Below, one piece after another: positions 44,048-52,527 of a stretch of 64,000 bases of DNA. This DNA is from an uncultured Marinoscillum sp. GTDB taxonomy: Bacteria > Bacteroidota > Bacteroidia > Cytophagales > MED-G16. Under the pieces are notes generated by a model that was not told the origin of the DNA, made no database searches, and saw only the letters and a program-made list of their open reading frames with translations. A program made the translations under genes and the position numbers. The stretch covers positions 87,626 through 151,625 of the forward strand of contig CACOMW010000001.1 in the NCBI GenBank assembly GCA_902628365.1, in the 5' to 3' direction. Within the stretch, counting starts at the first letter, position 1. Each line of letters begins with the position of its first letter.

Positions 44048-44080
44048 TTTGATTTTATAATACATAATTTATTACTTTTG
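44048..44080 (+). promoter_or_regulatory. Promoter of the nqr operon
   Basis: TTTG at 44048-44051 and TACTTTTG at 44073-44080 are separated by 21 bases, matching the Bacteroidota housekeeping promoter. The -7 octamer is identical to those of tRNA-Lys and rnpB in this window. The nqrA start is 35 bases downstream. Confidence 0.75.
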
Positions 44081-44114
44081 CCAATAATTTATTTTCTTTA
44101 CAGTTAATAAAAAA

Positions 44115-45470
44115 ATGGCTTTAAAAATAGGTATAAAGAAGGGTTTTGATATTAATCTTCAGGGAAGTATTAGTGATGATATTGTAAATAATATACCTTC
44201 ATCTTCATTTGCTATAAAACCCGATGACTTTATTGGAATAACACGTCCAAAATTATTAGTTAAACCTGGTGATGAAGTTGTTGCTGGCTCTCCTTTAATG
44301 TATGATAAATTATCAGATGATGTTATGTATACTTCACCAGTAAGTGGAGAAATCGCAGATATTATTAGAGGTGAAAAAAGAAAAATAGAAGAAATTAGAA
44401 TTCTTGCAGATAAAAAAAATAGATATTTAGAGTTTCAAAAATTTTCTCAAAATGATATTGAAAAAATGTCAAAAGAAGTTGCTTCAGAACTTTTAAAAAA
44501 GTCAGGTTGTTGGTTAAATATTATTCAGCGACCTTATGGAATGGTTGCAGAACCAAATGCAATTCCTAAAGCAATTTTTATTTCCTGTTTTGATACTCAT
44601 CCACTTGCAACTTCATATAAAGAGCTAATTAAAGAAAATAAAAACTATATCCAAGCGGGAATAGACATAATGAAAAAATTCACTAATGGTGATATACATT
44701 TAAATTGTAATGAAATTATTTATGATGATTGTGATTTTAAAGGAGTTCAAAAAAACATATTCACCGGCCCCCATCCTGCTGGAAATGTTGGAGTACAAAT
44801 ACATCATATTGATCCAATTAATAAAGGAGATGTTGTTTGGACTATAAACCCTTATGGATTATCTCAAATAGGCAGATTATTTCTCAATGGTATGTATGAT
44901 ACATCAAAAGTTATTTCGGTCGTAGGTTCAGAGGTGCAAAACCCAGGTTATTATAGAGTTAATATTGGAACAAATATTAATGAAATTTTGAATGGAAATA
45001 TAAAAAATGATGATTCAAGAGTAATCTCTGGTAATATATTAACAGGCACATCAATTTCTTCAAATGGTTATTTAGGATTTTATGATAACATGATTACTGT
45101 AATTCCTGAAGGAAATCATTATGATTTTTTAGGTTGGATTAAACCTGTTTTTAATAAGTTGAGTTTTCATCGTGCTTTTGGTTTATTCTCATTTTTAAAT
45201 GGAAAAAAGAAATATGTTTTGGATACAAATACTAATGGTGAATTGAGAGCTTTTGTTCAGACTGGTGAATTTGAAAAGGTTCTTCCTATGGATATTTTAC
45301 CGACTTATCTTTTTAAATCTATCTTGGCTAATGATTATGATGAAATGGAAGAATTAGGAATTTATGAATTAATAGAAGAAGATGTTGCATTGTGTGAATT
45401 CATTGATGTTTCAAAAAATGATTTGCAAAGTCTTTTAAGGAAAGGATTAAATTTACTTAAAGAAGGTTAA
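44115..45470 (+). CDS. nqrA: Na+-translocating NADH:quinone reductase subunit A
   Basis: NqrA is the peripheral cytoplasmic subunit of the Na+-pumping NADH:quinone reductase, implicated in quinone binding. The 451-residue length is normal. Visible are the N-terminal biotinyl-lipoyl-like region (KPGDEVVAGSPLMYDKLSDD, SPVSGEIADIIRGEKRK), FISCFDTHPLATSY, FTGPHPAGNVGVQIHHIDPI, VVWTINPYGLSQIGRLFLNG and the C-terminal ILPTYLFKSILANDYDEMEELGIYELIEED. It opens the nqr operon and is 1 bp before nqrB. Confidence 0.97.
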   Translation: MALKIGIKKGFDINLQGSISDDIVNNIPSSSFAIKPDDFIGITRPKLLVKPGDEVVAGSPLMYDKLSDDVMYTSPVSGEIADIIRGEKRKIEEIRILADKKNRYLEFQKFSQNDIEKMSKEVASELLKKSGCWLNIIQRPYGMVAEPNAIPKAIFISCFDTHPLATSYKELIKENKNYIQAGIDIMKKFTNGDIHLNCNEIIYDDCDFKGVQKNIFTGPHPAGNVGVQIHHIDPINKGDVVWTINPYGLSQIGRLFLNGMYDTSKVISVVGSEVQNPGYYRVNIGTNINEILNGNIKNDDSRVISGNILTGTSISSNGYLGFYDNMITVIPEGNHYDFLGWIKPVFNKLSFHRAFGLFSFLNGKKKYVLDTNTNGELRAFVQTGEFEKVLPMDILPTYLFKSILANDYDEMEELGIYELIEEDVALCEFIDVSKNDLQSLLRKGLNLLKEG

Positions 45471-45471
45471 T

Positions 45472-46683
45472 ATGAAGTTTTTAAGAAATATATTAGATAA
45501 ACAAAAACCTAATTTTCAAAAAGATGGAAAATTTGAAAAATTCCATTATTTATTTGAAGCAGCTGAAACATTTTTATATGTTCCAAATTTAGTCACAAAA
45601 AAGAAAGGTGTTCATGTAAAGGATATGATTGACCTAAAGAGAATGATGATGACAGTTGTAATTGCAATGATACCTTGTCTTCTCTTTGGTATTTGGAATG
45701 TGGGGCATCAACATTTCATTGCTCTGGGAAGTACAGCGTCTTTTTTTGAAAAAATTATTATTGGATCAAAGGTAGTTCTTCCGATTGTTTTGGTTTCATA
45801 TACTGCAGGAGGTTTGGTAGAGGTAATTTTTTCTACTATTAGAAAACACCCAATAAATGAAGGATTTTTAGTTTCTGGAATGCTTATACCTCTAATAATG
45901 CCCCCTACTATTCCTTTATGGCAAGTTGCATTAGCTACAGTTTTTGCAATTTTAATTGCAAAAGAAGTTTTTGGTGGTACTGGAATGAATATTCTTAATG
46001 TTGCCTTAACAGCTAGAGTTTTCTTATATTTTGCTTATCCATCTGATATTTCAGGAGACGTTTGGACATATTATGGAGATAAAAGTGAAGTTATTAATGG
46101 TTACTCTGGAGCTACTCCTTTGGCTTTAGGTGCTACCACTGTTGATGGTACAAATACGGAAGAAGTTATTTCTTTATTTGATCAATATTCAACCACTATA
46201 AATCAAGATGGATTTTATTCATTCTTAAATATGTTTATAGGTATTATACCTGGTTCTATTGGAGAAACCTCTACTTTAATGTGTCTTATTGGAGCATTAA
46301 TTTTAATTATATCAGGTGTTGGAAGCTGGAAAATAATTTTGAGTGTTTTTATTGGATCATATTTTATGAGTTTTATATTTAATTTAATTGGATTAAATGA
46401 GTTTATGCTTTTACCACCTGAATATCATTTAGTTATCGGTGGTTTAGCTTTTGGTGCTGTATTTATGGCAACAGATCCTGTAACAGCTGCTCAAACTGAG
46501 AGAGGAAAATGGATTTATGGCTTCTTGATAGGTGTACTTACTATAATTGTAAGATTGTTTAATCCTGCATATCCAGAAGGTATAATGCTTGCGGTATTGT
46601 TTATGAATGTTTTTGCTCCATATATTGATCATTATGTAGTTTTAGCAAATAAAAAAAGAAGATTAAATCGTGCAACAGTCTAA
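45472..46683 (+). CDS. nqrB: Na+-translocating NADH:quinone reductase subunit B
   Basis: NqrB is the large membrane subunit carrying covalent FMN and riboflavin, and part of the sodium path. The 403-residue protein has about ten membrane helices. NGYSGATPLALG contains Thr215, the residue to which FMN is attached. Other marks are HVKDMIDLKRMMMTVVIAMIPC, GFLVSGMLIPLIMPPTIPLWQ, FGGTGMNILNVALTARVFLYF and VFMATDPVTAAQTERGKW. Flavin attachment needs ApbE, not in this window. It overlaps nqrC by 14 bp. Confidence 0.97.
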   Translation: MKFLRNILDKQKPNFQKDGKFEKFHYLFEAAETFLYVPNLVTKKKGVHVKDMIDLKRMMMTVVIAMIPCLLFGIWNVGHQHFIALGSTASFFEKIIIGSKVVLPIVLVSYTAGGLVEVIFSTIRKHPINEGFLVSGMLIPLIMPPTIPLWQVALATVFAILIAKEVFGGTGMNILNVALTARVFLYFAYPSDISGDVWTYYGDKSEVINGYSGATPLALGATTVDGTNTEEVISLFDQYSTTINQDGFYSFLNMFIGIIPGSIGETSTLMCLIGALILIISGVGSWKIILSVFIGSYFMSFIFNLIGLNEFMLLPPEYHLVIGGLAFGAVFMATDPVTAAQTERGKWIYGFLIGVLTIIVRLFNPAYPEGIMLAVLFMNVFAPYIDHYVVLANKKRRLNRATV

Positions 46684-47428
46684 TTTATATATAATAACTT
46701 TTACTATATTAATGACCATTTTCTTTGGTACATTATTATCGTTAACTAGGATGACTTTAGAACCTAGGCAAAAGAAACAAGAAGAAATTGATACAAAAAA
46801 GAAAATACTTGGAGCAGTTGTAAATGTTTCAGAATATGAACCAGAAGAGATACTTTCAATTTACAATGAGAGAATGGAATCAATGGTTATTAATTATGAA
46901 AATGAAATTGTTGATAACGATTCAAAAGGAAATAAAATAATTGCTGAAAATATTAATATACAAAAAAATTATAAATTAGATCCAAAAGAAAGAATGTATC
47001 CTGTTTTCATGTATAAAAATGTTGAATCAGGGGATACTGAAGCTTATATATTTCCTATGTTTGGTAATGGTCTTTGGGATTGGATAAGTGCTTATGTAGC
47101 TTTGGAAAAAGATTTAAATACAGTTTTGGGTGTATCATTTGATCATAAAATTGAGACTCCGGGACTTGGTGCGAGGATATCTTCAAATGAAATTCAAGAC
47201 AGGTATAAAAAGAAAAAAATATTTGATGATGCTAATAATTTTATTTCTGTAACGATGTTAAAAGGAGAAAATAATCAAGGTATCAATGTCCATCAAGTTG
47301 ATGGAATGAGTGGAGCAACCATAACTGGAAATGGTGTAAATAAAATGTTTTTTCATTATTTTGAATGTTATAGTAGTTTTATTGAAGAAAATAAATTAAA
47401 TCAATCTATTAAAATTTCTAAAAATTAA
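46670..47428 (+). CDS. nqrC: Na+-translocating NADH:quinone reductase subunit C
   Basis: NqrC has one N-terminal membrane helix (about residues 7-27) and a periplasmic flavin domain that carries a second covalent FMN. The attachment motif is DGMSGATITGNGVNKM with Thr217. ALEKDLNTVLGVSFDHKIETPGLGARI is the other hallmark. The 252-residue length is normal. The start lies 14 bp inside nqrB and nqrD follows after 4 bp, so the operon is tightly coupled. Confidence 0.96.
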   Translation: MQQSNLYIITFTILMTIFFGTLLSLTRMTLEPRQKKQEEIDTKKKILGAVVNVSEYEPEEILSIYNERMESMVINYENEIVDNDSKGNKIIAENINIQKNYKLDPKERMYPVFMYKNVESGDTEAYIFPMFGNGLWDWISAYVALEKDLNTVLGVSFDHKIETPGLGARISSNEIQDRYKKKKIFDDANNFISVTMLKGENNQGINVHQVDGMSGATITGNGVNKMFFHYFECYSSFIEENKLNQSIKISKN

Positions 47429-47432
47429 TTTT

Positions 47433-48104
47433 ATGAGTACTGAAGTTTTAGATAAAAAAATTAAAAAAGAAAAGATATCAGAACCACTTTTATCAAAAAG
47501 GAGAAAGAAAATTATATCAGATCCATTTAATGATGATAACCCAATAACAATACAAGTTTTGGGCATATGTTCAGCCCTAGCGGTAACAATCAAAATGGAA
47601 CCAACAATTATTATGGCAATAAGTGTTGTTTTTGTTATGATTTTTTCAAGTTTGATAACATCTGTCATAAGAAATTATATTCCAACTAGAGTAAGAATTA
47701 TTGTTCAAATGGCAATTATTGCAAGTTTAGTTACATTAGTTTCTGAATTTTTAAGAGCATTTAATTATGAAATGTTTAAAACTCTTGGTGCTTTTGTTGG
47801 TTTGATAATTACAAATTGTATTGTAATGGGTCGATTGGAAGCTTACGCCATGGGAAATAAACCCTATGATAGTATTTTAGATGCCTTTGGAAATGCTATA
47901 GGATATGGGTGGATAATTATTACAGTTGCTTTTTTTAGAGAGCTTTTAGGTTCAGGTTCTGTTTTAGGCTTTAAAGTATTTGAATTTATAGGTTGGGAGA
48001 ATTTTCCTACTAATGGATTAATGGTAGATAGTGTTGGTGCTTTTATAATAATAGGTTTAATTATTTGGATACAAAGATCTATAAGTGGTTATGTTGAAAA
48101 TTAG
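47433..48104 (+). CDS. nqrD: Na+-translocating NADH:quinone reductase subunit D
   Basis: NqrD is one of two related six-helix membrane subunits of inverted topology. The 223-residue protein has an N-terminal extension of about 35 mostly charged residues, then helices with QVLGICSALAVT (Cys46) and GLIITNCIVMGRLEAYAMGNKP (Cys129). These two Cys, with the pair in NqrE, are the ligands proposed for the intramembrane iron-sulfur centre. LDAFGNAIGYGWIIITVAFFRELLGSG is standard. The gene is 8 bp before nqrE. Confidence 0.96.
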   Translation: MSTEVLDKKIKKEKISEPLLSKRRKKIISDPFNDDNPITIQVLGICSALAVTIKMEPTIIMAISVVFVMIFSSLITSVIRNYIPTRVRIIVQMAIIASLVTLVSEFLRAFNYEMFKTLGAFVGLIITNCIVMGRLEAYAMGNKPYDSILDAFGNAIGYGWIIITVAFFRELLGSGSVLGFKVFEFIGWENFPTNGLMVDSVGAFIIIGLIIWIQRSISGYVEN

Positions 48105-48112
48105 TATTAATT

Positions 48113-48730
48113 ATGGATGATATTACAAATTTGATTCTTAAAAGTATTTTTGTTGACAATATGGTTTACACTTATTTTTTAGGAATGTGTAGCTATTTAG
48201 CTGTATCTAAAAAATTAACAACTGCAAATGGTTTAGGTATTGCTGTAATTTTTGTTTTAACATTTACCGCTCCTTTAAATTGGTTGATTCAAGAAAATAT
48301 TTTAAAAGAAGGTGCTTTGGTTAAATACTTTGGTGAGCAATATGCTACAGTTAACTTAGATTTTCTTCAGTTACTCATGTTTATTGCTGTAATTGCATCA
48401 TTTGTTCAATTTGTAGAAATGGTTATTGAAAAATTTTCTCCTACCTTATATGGTTCTCTAGGTATATTTCTTCCTTTGATAACAGTAAATTGTAGCATTT
48501 TAGGTGGTTCGATATTTATGATTCAAAAAGACTTAACTTTAGTTGAGGCTACAGCTTTTGGATTTGGAAGTGGTGTAGGTTTTTATCTAGCGATTGTAGC
48601 TCTAGCCGCTATTAGAGAAAAATTAAAGTATAGTAACGTTCCTAAAGGATTAAGAGGATTAGGTATTACATTTTTGCTAACAGGTTTATTAGCTCTTGCT
48701 TTTAAAACTTTTATTGGAATGTCTTTTTAA
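48113..48730 (+). CDS. nqrE: Na+-translocating NADH:quinone reductase subunit E
   Basis: NqrE is the partner of NqrD; both are related to RnfA and RnfE. The 205-residue protein has six helices, with YFLGMCSYLAVSKKL (Cys26) and LPLITVNCSILGGSIFM (Cys127) as metal-centre Cys residues, and FGFGSGVGFYLAIVALAAIREKL near the end. Normally nqrF, the NADH-oxidising FAD and 2Fe-2S subunit, follows; here the next gene, after 41 bp, encodes an unrelated DUF502 membrane protein. Confidence 0.96.
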   Translation: MDDITNLILKSIFVDNMVYTYFLGMCSYLAVSKKLTTANGLGIAVIFVLTFTAPLNWLIQENILKEGALVKYFGEQYATVNLDFLQLLMFIAVIASFVQFVEMVIEKFSPTLYGSLGIFLPLITVNCSILGGSIFMIQKDLTLVEATAFGFGSGVGFYLAIVALAAIREKLKYSNVPKGLRGLGITFLLTGLLALAFKTFIGMSF

Positions 48731-48771
48731 AAAATTAGATATATTCTATCCCTTTACTTATATTTAATTTT

Positions 48772-49317
48772 ATGAATAGATACATAGGTTATTTTATTAG
48801 TGGGTTGCTTTTTGTTGTTCCACTGGCTGTAAGTTTATGGACTGTTTATCTTTTATATACTTTTATTGATGGATTAATTCCCATTCCCATTCCAGGAATT
48901 GGTTTTTTATTAGTTATTTTAATTATTACTACAATTGGTTTCTTCTTTAAAAAATTCTCTATTGCTTCATCAGTTTTAGGAATTGAGACTATTATTAAAA
49001 AAGTTCCATTACTTAATTTAGTCTATTCATCAGTACAAGATTTAATGTCTTCTTTAGTAGGAAGTAAGAAGAAATTTGATAAACCAGTTCTTGTTAGAAT
49101 GAATAATAATTTATTTAAACCTGGTTTTGTTACAGCTAATGATTTAGGTAAAAATGGTCTTTCTGGGCTTTCAACTGTTTATTTTCCTCATTCCTATAAT
49201 TTTTCAGGAAATATATTTTTAGTTGATAGAAAATATATAAAGCCTATTAAAAGTTCAACTGCTGATGTTATGAAATATATTGTTTCTGGAGGTGTTTCTG
49301 GTTCAATAAAAGTTTAA
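48772..49317 (+). CDS. DUF502 family membrane protein
   Basis: The 181-residue protein has two membrane helices near the N terminus (about residues 4-30 and 40-65), joined by the loop FIDGLIPIPIPGIG, which is the family signature with PxPGxG. The soluble part has KKVPLLNLVYSSVQDLMSSL, KFDKPVLVRM and STVYFPHSYNFSGNIFLVDRKYI. DUF502 proteins are widespread inner-membrane proteins without assigned function. It occupies the place behind nqrE where nqrF would be expected, and is 3 bp before the rhodanese gene. Confidence 0.88.
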   Translation: MNRYIGYFISGLLFVVPLAVSLWTVYLLYTFIDGLIPIPIPGIGFLLVILIITTIGFFFKKFSIASSVLGIETIIKKVPLLNLVYSSVQDLMSSLVGSKKKFDKPVLVRMNNNLFKPGFVTANDLGKNGLSGLSTVYFPHSYNFSGNIFLVDRKYIKPIKSSTADVMKYIVSGGVSGSIKV

Positions 49318-49320
49318 TAT

Positions 49321-49638
49321 ATGAAAGAAATTACTCCATCCGAGCTAAAAGTAATGATTGATCGTAATGAAAAATTTCAGATTATCGATGTAAGGGAACA
49401 GTATGAAATTGATTTATGCAATATAGGAGGAACTAATATTAATTTATATGATATTCTTAATAGAAAAATGGAAATTGATAAAAATAAAAAGGTTATTATA
49501 TATTGTAGAAGTGGGAAAAGGAGTGCTACAGCGATAAATATATTAGAAAAAGACTCTGAATTTTCAAACCTATATAATCTTAAAGGTGGCATAAATCAGT
49601 GGGCAAAAGAAGTTGATTCTTCCATAACGCCATATTAG
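49321..49638 (+). CDS. Single-domain rhodanese-like protein
   Basis: A 105-residue cytoplasmic rhodanese fold protein. It starts with EITPSELKVMID, has IIDVREQYEIDLCNI (the CH2A motif) and the active-site loop IIYCRSGKRSATAI with Cys62 as persulfide carrier, then ends FSNLYNLKGGINQWAKEVD. Such proteins move sulfur from thiosulfate or a desulfurase to acceptors. It is 3 bp behind the DUF502 gene and 3 bp ahead of a small membrane-anchored protein, so the three genes read as one unit. The physiological partner is unknown. Confidence 0.93.
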   Translation: MKEITPSELKVMIDRNEKFQIIDVREQYEIDLCNIGGTNINLYDILNRKMEIDKNKKVIIYCRSGKRSATAINILEKDSEFSNLYNLKGGINQWAKEVDSSITPY

Positions 49639-49641
49639 TTT

Positions 49642-50340
49642 ATGAATAAAAATTTTAAAAAATATTCTTTAGAATTTTTAGTTATTATTTTTGGAATCCT
49701 TATATCTTTTTTTTTAGAAGAAAGAAGACAAAATTCAATAGAAATATCAAAAAAAAATGATTCTATCAAACAACTATTAAAAGTAATTGAAGAAGATTTA
49801 AATCAGATTGATAGATTTATAGTTCTACAAAATTTTTCATTAAATAGCTGTAATTTGATTTTTGAAAATCTAAAAAAAAATAATATAATGTCTAATGATA
49901 GTATTATTTATCATTTATCTTCAGTTGGAAGAGGATTAAGGTCTTTTTTCCCTCAAGAAGGTGTTTTTAATCAACTCATTAGTTCTGATCTAATAAAAAG
50001 AATTGATTCGGAAGATCTAAAAATAAATTTATTTAAATTATTTAATGAGGATTTAAAAAGGCATGAAGTACATACGAAAGAATATGATGTTTATTTTCTT
50101 GATTTTAATTATAAATTATCTGTAAATTTCTTTTTAGAGGATGAGTGGTCAATTGAACCTGATCCTATAAACGTTCAAAGTTATAGGTTTAATCAAAAAT
50201 ATTATTTTAGTGATTCTATGTATGGTGATTTAATAGAATTAAAATCTTCTATGATTTCTTACATAAAAGAACTTGAGGAGTTAAAAAAAACATATTTATC
50301 ATTACAAAATTTATGTAATGAAGAATTAAATGTTAGTTAA
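49642..50340 (+). CDS. Membrane-anchored hypothetical protein (DUF6090-like N terminus)
   Basis: The 232-residue protein begins with KKYSLEFLVIIFGILISFFLEE, a single membrane helix of the pattern 'GEILLVVIGILIAL' shared by many small Bacteroidota proteins (DUF6090 type). The rest is a charged, mostly helical domain, beginning with ISKKNDSIKQLLKVIEEDLNQI and ending with an SYIKELEELKKTYLSLQ helix, both likely coiled coil. No enzymatic motif is seen. It follows the rhodanese gene by 3 bp and abuts the convergent amidohydrolase gene without a gap. Function unknown. Confidence 0.75.
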   Translation: MNKNFKKYSLEFLVIIFGILISFFLEERRQNSIEISKKNDSIKQLLKVIEEDLNQIDRFIVLQNFSLNSCNLIFENLKKNNIMSNDSIIYHLSSVGRGLRSFFPQEGVFNQLISSDLIKRIDSEDLKINLFKLFNEDLKRHEVHTKEYDVYFLDFNYKLSVNFFLEDEWSIEPDPINVQSYRFNQKYYFSDSMYGDLIELKSSMISYIKELEELKKTYLSLQNLCNEELNVS

Positions 50341-51474
50341 CTATTCAAAAAATTTCTTCGGTATATTAGGAAAAAGTTTGAGTGCATTTTTATAGTAAAG
50401 TTTTTGAAGAACTGTATCAGGTAGATTTAAACCATACATTTTCCAATTTCCATGTCTTTTTCTGTAATAATCAAAATATTCATCATCTGTTTCAAGAACT
50501 CTAAAGTATGTATAGTATTCTGATAATTTGTGTGCGTCTTTTCCAAATAAAACTCTATCTTGATATTCAACAAAAAATTCTCTTGCTCTCTTTGGTTGTC
50601 TACCTAGTTCAGCAAGTATAGCTCCAATTTCTGTCACTACATTTGGGTTATTATCAAGATGTGAAGAAAGTCTATCCAAATCATTTGCCATCCATCCCAT
50701 ATGAGCATTAATGAATGTAGTATTTGGATGTTTTTTAAACATTGCATGTTGTTCAGATAAAATTTCTTCAAAAGATGCATTACTTTTAGGGTCACGATAT
50801 CTCCCAGGCTTTTGTCTTAATTCTAACCATCTTTCATTGAATTTATCTTTTGGTTTCCAAAATGAAGAAGGATCTGCGCTATGAATTAAAACTGGAATAT
50901 TTAGCTCTCCACAAATCGACCATATTGGGTCGAGTCTTTCATCATTCACTTTTATTCTATTATTATTTTTATCTTTGTCTGTTAATCCTAAAGATTTATA
51001 TACTTTAAGTCCTATTACACCCTTATTTACCGCTTCTGTAATAAGTTCTATGTTATTTTTAGCAAAATTTTGTTCATCTATTTTTTCAAAATCTATATTA
51101 AGAAATAACCCAAATCTATTTGGAAAATGTTTATTAATATTTTCTAATGATTTTTCTAAGTATATCCCTCTAAAACCACTTAAATTAACCATATATGCCA
51201 TATTCATTGAATCCATTTCTTCAATAAGTTTTGATAAATCTTTTAAAGGCATATCAAATTGGTGGTTATGAACATCTATAAATGGATATTTTGCTTTTGT
51301 GATTATATTCTCTTTTACAACAAGGGTAGATACAGGTTCATATTCTTCAATATCCATTAAATTATATTTATACTGAATTGTATCTATAGTAAAGTAACAT
51401 ACTATTCCTATAATTAATATGAAGAATATGGTTTTAAGAAAATTTCTAAAATTTATCCAAGAAAAAAATTTCAT
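50341..51474 (-). CDS. Membrane-anchored amidohydrolase (TIM-barrel, Amidohydrolase_2-like)
   Basis: The 377-residue protein has an N-terminal membrane helix (about residues 12-32), then a TIM-barrel metallohydrolase. FIDVHNHQFD supplies His69 and His71; IPVLIHSADPSSFW and FINAHMGWMANDLDRLSSHL supply further His ligands, and DRVLFGKDAH the terminal Asp. This pattern is that of the Amidohydrolase_2 (PF04909) group, which includes decarboxylases and lactonases. The active site would face the periplasm. Its start overlaps the DUF2911 gene stop by 4 bp, so these two are coupled. Substrate unknown. Confidence 0.85.
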   Translation of the reverse strand: MKFFSWINFRNFLKTIFFILIIGIVCYFTIDTIQYKYNLMDIEEYEPVSTLVVKENIITKAKYPFIDVHNHQFDMPLKDLSKLIEEMDSMNMAYMVNLSGFRGIYLEKSLENINKHFPNRFGLFLNIDFEKIDEQNFAKNNIELITEAVNKGVIGLKVYKSLGLTDKDKNNNRIKVNDERLDPIWSICGELNIPVLIHSADPSSFWKPKDKFNERWLELRQKPGRYRDPKSNASFEEILSEQHAMFKKHPNTTFINAHMGWMANDLDRLSSHLDNNPNVVTEIGAILAELGRQPKRAREFFVEYQDRVLFGKDAHKLSEYYTYFRVLETDDEYFDYYRKRHGNWKMYGLNLPDTVLQKLYYKNALKLFPNIPKKFFE

Positions 51475-52007
51475 TCAATTGGTATTGAAATTTCCGTAGT
51501 ATCCCATTTTAATCTCAAATATAATTTTGATTCGTTTTCAACAAAATAAATAGTGAATTGTTCAATGGATTTTTCTAAAGAATTGGAAGAAACTTCTATT
51601 TCTAAAACATCTTTTGTTTTATCTGGCTCAAAAAAACCAAAACTTCCATATTCTTCATTCAAAAATACCTTCCAAGAAGAGGGATTAGGAATCGTATAAA
51701 GCCAATATTTTCCGCTTTTAAGTTCTTTTCCCCCAAAATTTATGTCATTGCTTACAGAAAAGTCTGTTGAATAGTTAGCTCCCGTTCTCCAGTACTCATT
51801 AAATGGAACTAAGGCACTATCGGATTTCAATCCAAAGATAAGTCTACCTTTTTTATATGGTCTACTATATTGAACTTCTAATTCAGTATTATTATAAGAA
51901 TAAGTTACTTTATCCAAAGGGCTTACTGGGAAAAGAAAGACATTAAAAGTAATGTACCCAACAATTAAAATCAATAATCCTACTAAAGCGTATTTGATAT
52001 ATTTCAT
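51471..52007 (-). CDS. DUF2911 family protein, membrane-anchored
   Basis: The 178-residue protein has an N-terminal membrane helix or signal anchor (about residues 6-26) and a DUF2911 domain: YSRPYKKGRLIFG, FNEYWRTGANYSTDFSV, FGGKELKSGKYWLYTIPNP and WKVFLNEEYGSFG. The family is common in Bacteroidota, beta-rich and of unknown function. It is coupled to the following amidohydrolase through a 4 bp overlap. A 45 bp gap separates it from the secreted protein gene upstream. Confidence 0.9.
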   Translation of the reverse strand: MKYIKYALVGLLILIVGYITFNVFLFPVSPLDKVTYSYNNTELEVQYSRPYKKGRLIFGLKSDSALVPFNEYWRTGANYSTDFSVSNDINFGGKELKSGKYWLYTIPNPSSWKVFLNEEYGSFGFFEPDKTKDVLEIEVSSNSLEKSIEQFTIYFVENESKLYLRLKWDTTEISIPIE

Positions 52008-52052
52008 ATATAAAACTATAAAATAATTTTAAAATATAAGATGGATTAGTAA

Positions 52053-52475
52053 CTATTCTGAAATATTAACAGGTATTGTTATAGTTTTTGGATAAAACCT
52101 ATTTACTGTACTTATTTCATTCTTTGAATTTGCTCTTAGAACTTTTTGAATTTTAATGATGATAAGATCTCCGTATTCTCTATGACCCAATCTATTTAAA
52201 GTGATATTGTTTGATTTTATTAAAGTATAATTTATGGTTCTTTCTTTTCTATATAAACTAACCTCAGCATCGGAAATCTTATATTTATTACCCTCTACAG
52301 AAGAAAAAGCTCTAAGTTTTAAAAATTTAGTGGAAGTGTCTATAGGAACGTAGCAGTCAGTTGAACAAGTCAATCCATCAAATGGTAGTAGTAGTTCTAT
52401 TCTTACATCTTCTTGGGCTTTGACAACTTGAGATAGTAAGAAAAATAAGAAAATTAAACAAAAAACTCTTTGCAT
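52053..52475 (-). CDS. Small exported protein of unknown function
   Basis: The 140-residue protein has a signal peptide (about 1-20, QVVKAQ). The mature part is beta-rich, with a Cys pair (LTCSTDCYVP) that probably forms a disulfide, then ISDAEVSLYRKERTINYTLI and REYGDLIIIKIQKVLRANSK. The last pattern recalls the C-terminal Ig-like domains of gliding protein GldM, but this is only a weak resemblance. It lies between the DUF2911 and DUF5916 genes on the same strand, about 50 bp from each. Confidence 0.65.
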   Translation of the reverse strand: MQRVFCLIFLFFLLSQVVKAQEDVRIELLLPFDGLTCSTDCYVPIDTSTKFLKLRAFSSVEGNKYKISDAEVSLYRKERTINYTLIKSNNITLNRLGHREYGDLIIIKIQKVLRANSKNEISTVNRFYPKTITIPVNISE

Positions 52476-52527
52476 TACTCAATCTAAATAATTTAAAAAT
52501 AATGTGCAATAATTCGTTTGATAGATA

